A stretch of 47,338 nucleotides of DNA from NCBI RefSeq assembly GCF_003325755.1, contig NZ_QORI02000028.1:1-47338 (forward strand), read 5' to 3'. The notes under the pieces were generated by a model. It saw only the letters and a list, made by a program, of their open reading frames with translations, was not told the origin of the DNA and did no database searches. The translations under genes and the position numbers were made by a program. Shown here in pieces: positions 46,553-47,338 of this stretch. Source of the stretch: Pseudomonas sp. SST3. Lineage in GTDB: Bacteria; Pseudomonadota; Gammaproteobacteria; Pseudomonadales; Pseudomonadaceae. The first letter of the stretch is position 1, and each line of letters opens with the position of its first letter.

Positions 46553-46879
46553 TCACACTGGCAGCTGCCCGAACGCCCAGCGCAAGAGAAAGAAACACAA
46601 CAACCCGCCGGCGATGGTCGCCAATAGGTTGCGGGTAACCGCCGCGATGAGAATCGCGAACAGCCCTCCAAGCAGGTAGGCGTTTTGCCAATCCAGCGCC
46701 CAGTGCCCTTCGGGCATCAGCATGCCGGGCACCACGATGGCGGTCAGCACGGCGACCGGCACGTAGTGCAACCCCTGCTCCACCAGTCGCGGGAAGCGCA
46801 GGTCAGGCCAGGCGAAAAAGCTGTAGCGAATCATGAAGGTGATCGCCAGCATGCCGAAAATTAGCAGCCAGGTTTGCAT
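46553..46879 (-). CDS. azlD: AzlD-like branched-chain amino acid exporter subunit
   Basis: A 108-residue protein with four hydrophobic helices (MQTWLLIFGMLAITFMIRYSFFAW, YVPVAVLTAIVVPGMLM, NAYLLGGLFAILIAAVTRN, LATIAGGLLCFFLLRW) of the AzlD family. AzlD works with AzlC in branched-chain amino acid export or drug-analogue resistance. The ATG at 46879 overlaps the azlC end by 19 bases, which fits translation coupling. A longer open frame upstream is antisense-free but runs inside azlC and is rejected. Confidence 0.9.
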   Translation of the reverse strand: MQTWLLIFGMLAITFMIRYSFFAWPDLRFPRLVEQGLHYVPVAVLTAIVVPGMLMPEGHWALDWQNAYLLGGLFAILIAAVTRNLLATIAGGLLCFFLLRWAFGQLPV

Positions 46880-47338
46880 TGGCTCGCCTCCCCCTGACGA
46901 CGCTCGGCCCGTTGCTCGAGCCAGACGCCAACGATGATGCCGGCCAGCGCCGCGGCGATCAGGCCCAGCTTGTACGGCAATTCCCAGGTCAGCAACGCCA
47001 CAGCCGCGGCGACCAGGGCCGAAGCCACCTGCGGCCGGGTGCGCATCATCGGTACGGCGATGCCGACGAAGGTTGCGATCATGGCGAAATCCAGGCCCCA
47101 GCTGGCGATGTTCGGTACCGCCTGGCCAAACGCAATACCCGCCAGGGTTGCCAGTTGCCAGCTCAGGTACATCGTCAGCGCCGCCCCGAAGAAGAACCAA
47201 TGCTTGTACGGCGAGGCATCGTCGCGGGCGTAGCGATGCTGGATGACAGCGAATGCCTCATCGGTCAGCCAAAAGGCCAAGGGCACTCGCCAGCGGCTCG
47301 ACAGATGACGCACGAACGGCTGCAGCGCCGCGCTGTAG
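46861..47338 (-). CDS. azlC: AzlC-like branched-chain amino acid exporter (N-terminus cut off by window edge)
   Basis: The C-terminal part of an AzlC-family membrane protein; the frame is open to base 47338, with YSAALQPFVRHL at the edge, so the N-terminus is missing. At least four hydrophobic helices are visible (FFFGAALTMYLSWQLATLAGIAFG, FAMIATFVGIAVPMM, VASALVAAAVALLTWEL, LGLIAAALAGIIVGVWLEQR) and FWLTDEAFAVIQHRY is a family segment. It overlaps azlD by 19 bases. Export of branched-chain amino acids or azaleucine-like analogues is the family role. Confidence 0.9.
   Translation of the reverse strand, partial: YSAALQPFVRHLSSRWRVPLAFWLTDEAFAVIQHRYARDDASPYKHWFFFGAALTMYLSWQLATLAGIAFGQAVPNIASWGLDFAMIATFVGIAVPMMRTRPQVASALVAAAVALLTWELPYKLGLIAAALAGIIVGVWLEQRAERRQGEASQCKPGC

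Overview
The window reads as chromosomal DNA of a high-GC gammaproteobacterium, most likely Pseudomonas stutzeri (Stutzerimonas) or a close relative. The best evidence is a maltotetraose-forming amylase closely resembling the classic P. stutzeri enzyme, the Pseudomonas-type gltX/tRNA/uvrB/aminotransferase and FKBP/rdgC/transporter neighbourhoods, and abundant Pseudomonas REP elements. All calls come from reading the sequence and translations; no database search was run.

Layout. 1-11902 (minus strand): an MSHA-type pilus operon running mshI-mshI2-J-K-L-M-N-E-G-B-A-C-D, with mshD cut off by the window edge, a 454-bp island of palindromic repeats between mshE and mshG, and no visible mshF. A good sigma-70-like promoter lies just upstream (12011-12039). 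12271-14280: dinB, a small secreted protein and a hot-dog thioesterase. 14461-20513: duplicated tRNA-Ala/tRNA-Glu pairs, gltX, uvrB, an aromatic aminotransferase and tRNA-Asn. 20514-21164: a partial copy of the tRNA-Asn 3' end and a REP cluster. 21165-24967: FKBP lipoprotein, tRNA-Asp/tRNA-Val, rdgC, a BASS-family transporter and an SMR guanidinium exporter preceded by a guanidine-II riboswitch.

24972-44556 is a maltose/starch locus made of facing and divergent units: aglA-malK (minus), malE-malF-malG-malT then maa (minus), malS plus a kinase-like gene (plus), the maltotetraohydrolase gene (minus), and lamB-malM (plus). A plausible flow is: extracellular starch is cut to maltotetraose, LamB imports it across the outer membrane, MalS trims it in the periplasm, MalEFGK2 carries it inward, and AglA hydrolyses it to glucose. 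A shared GGAGGATGTT element sits upstream of aglA, malE and lamB and is the best candidate MalT operator. malK carries an apparent one-base frameshift. An orphan curlin-repeat protein gene lies inside this locus.

The right end (44578-47338, minus) holds an MFS/acyltransferase fusion and an azlC-azlD pair, with azlC truncated at the window edge. The least explained items are the kinase-like gene after malS, the orphan curlin-repeat protein, the putative MalT operators, and the tRNA-Asn duplication.
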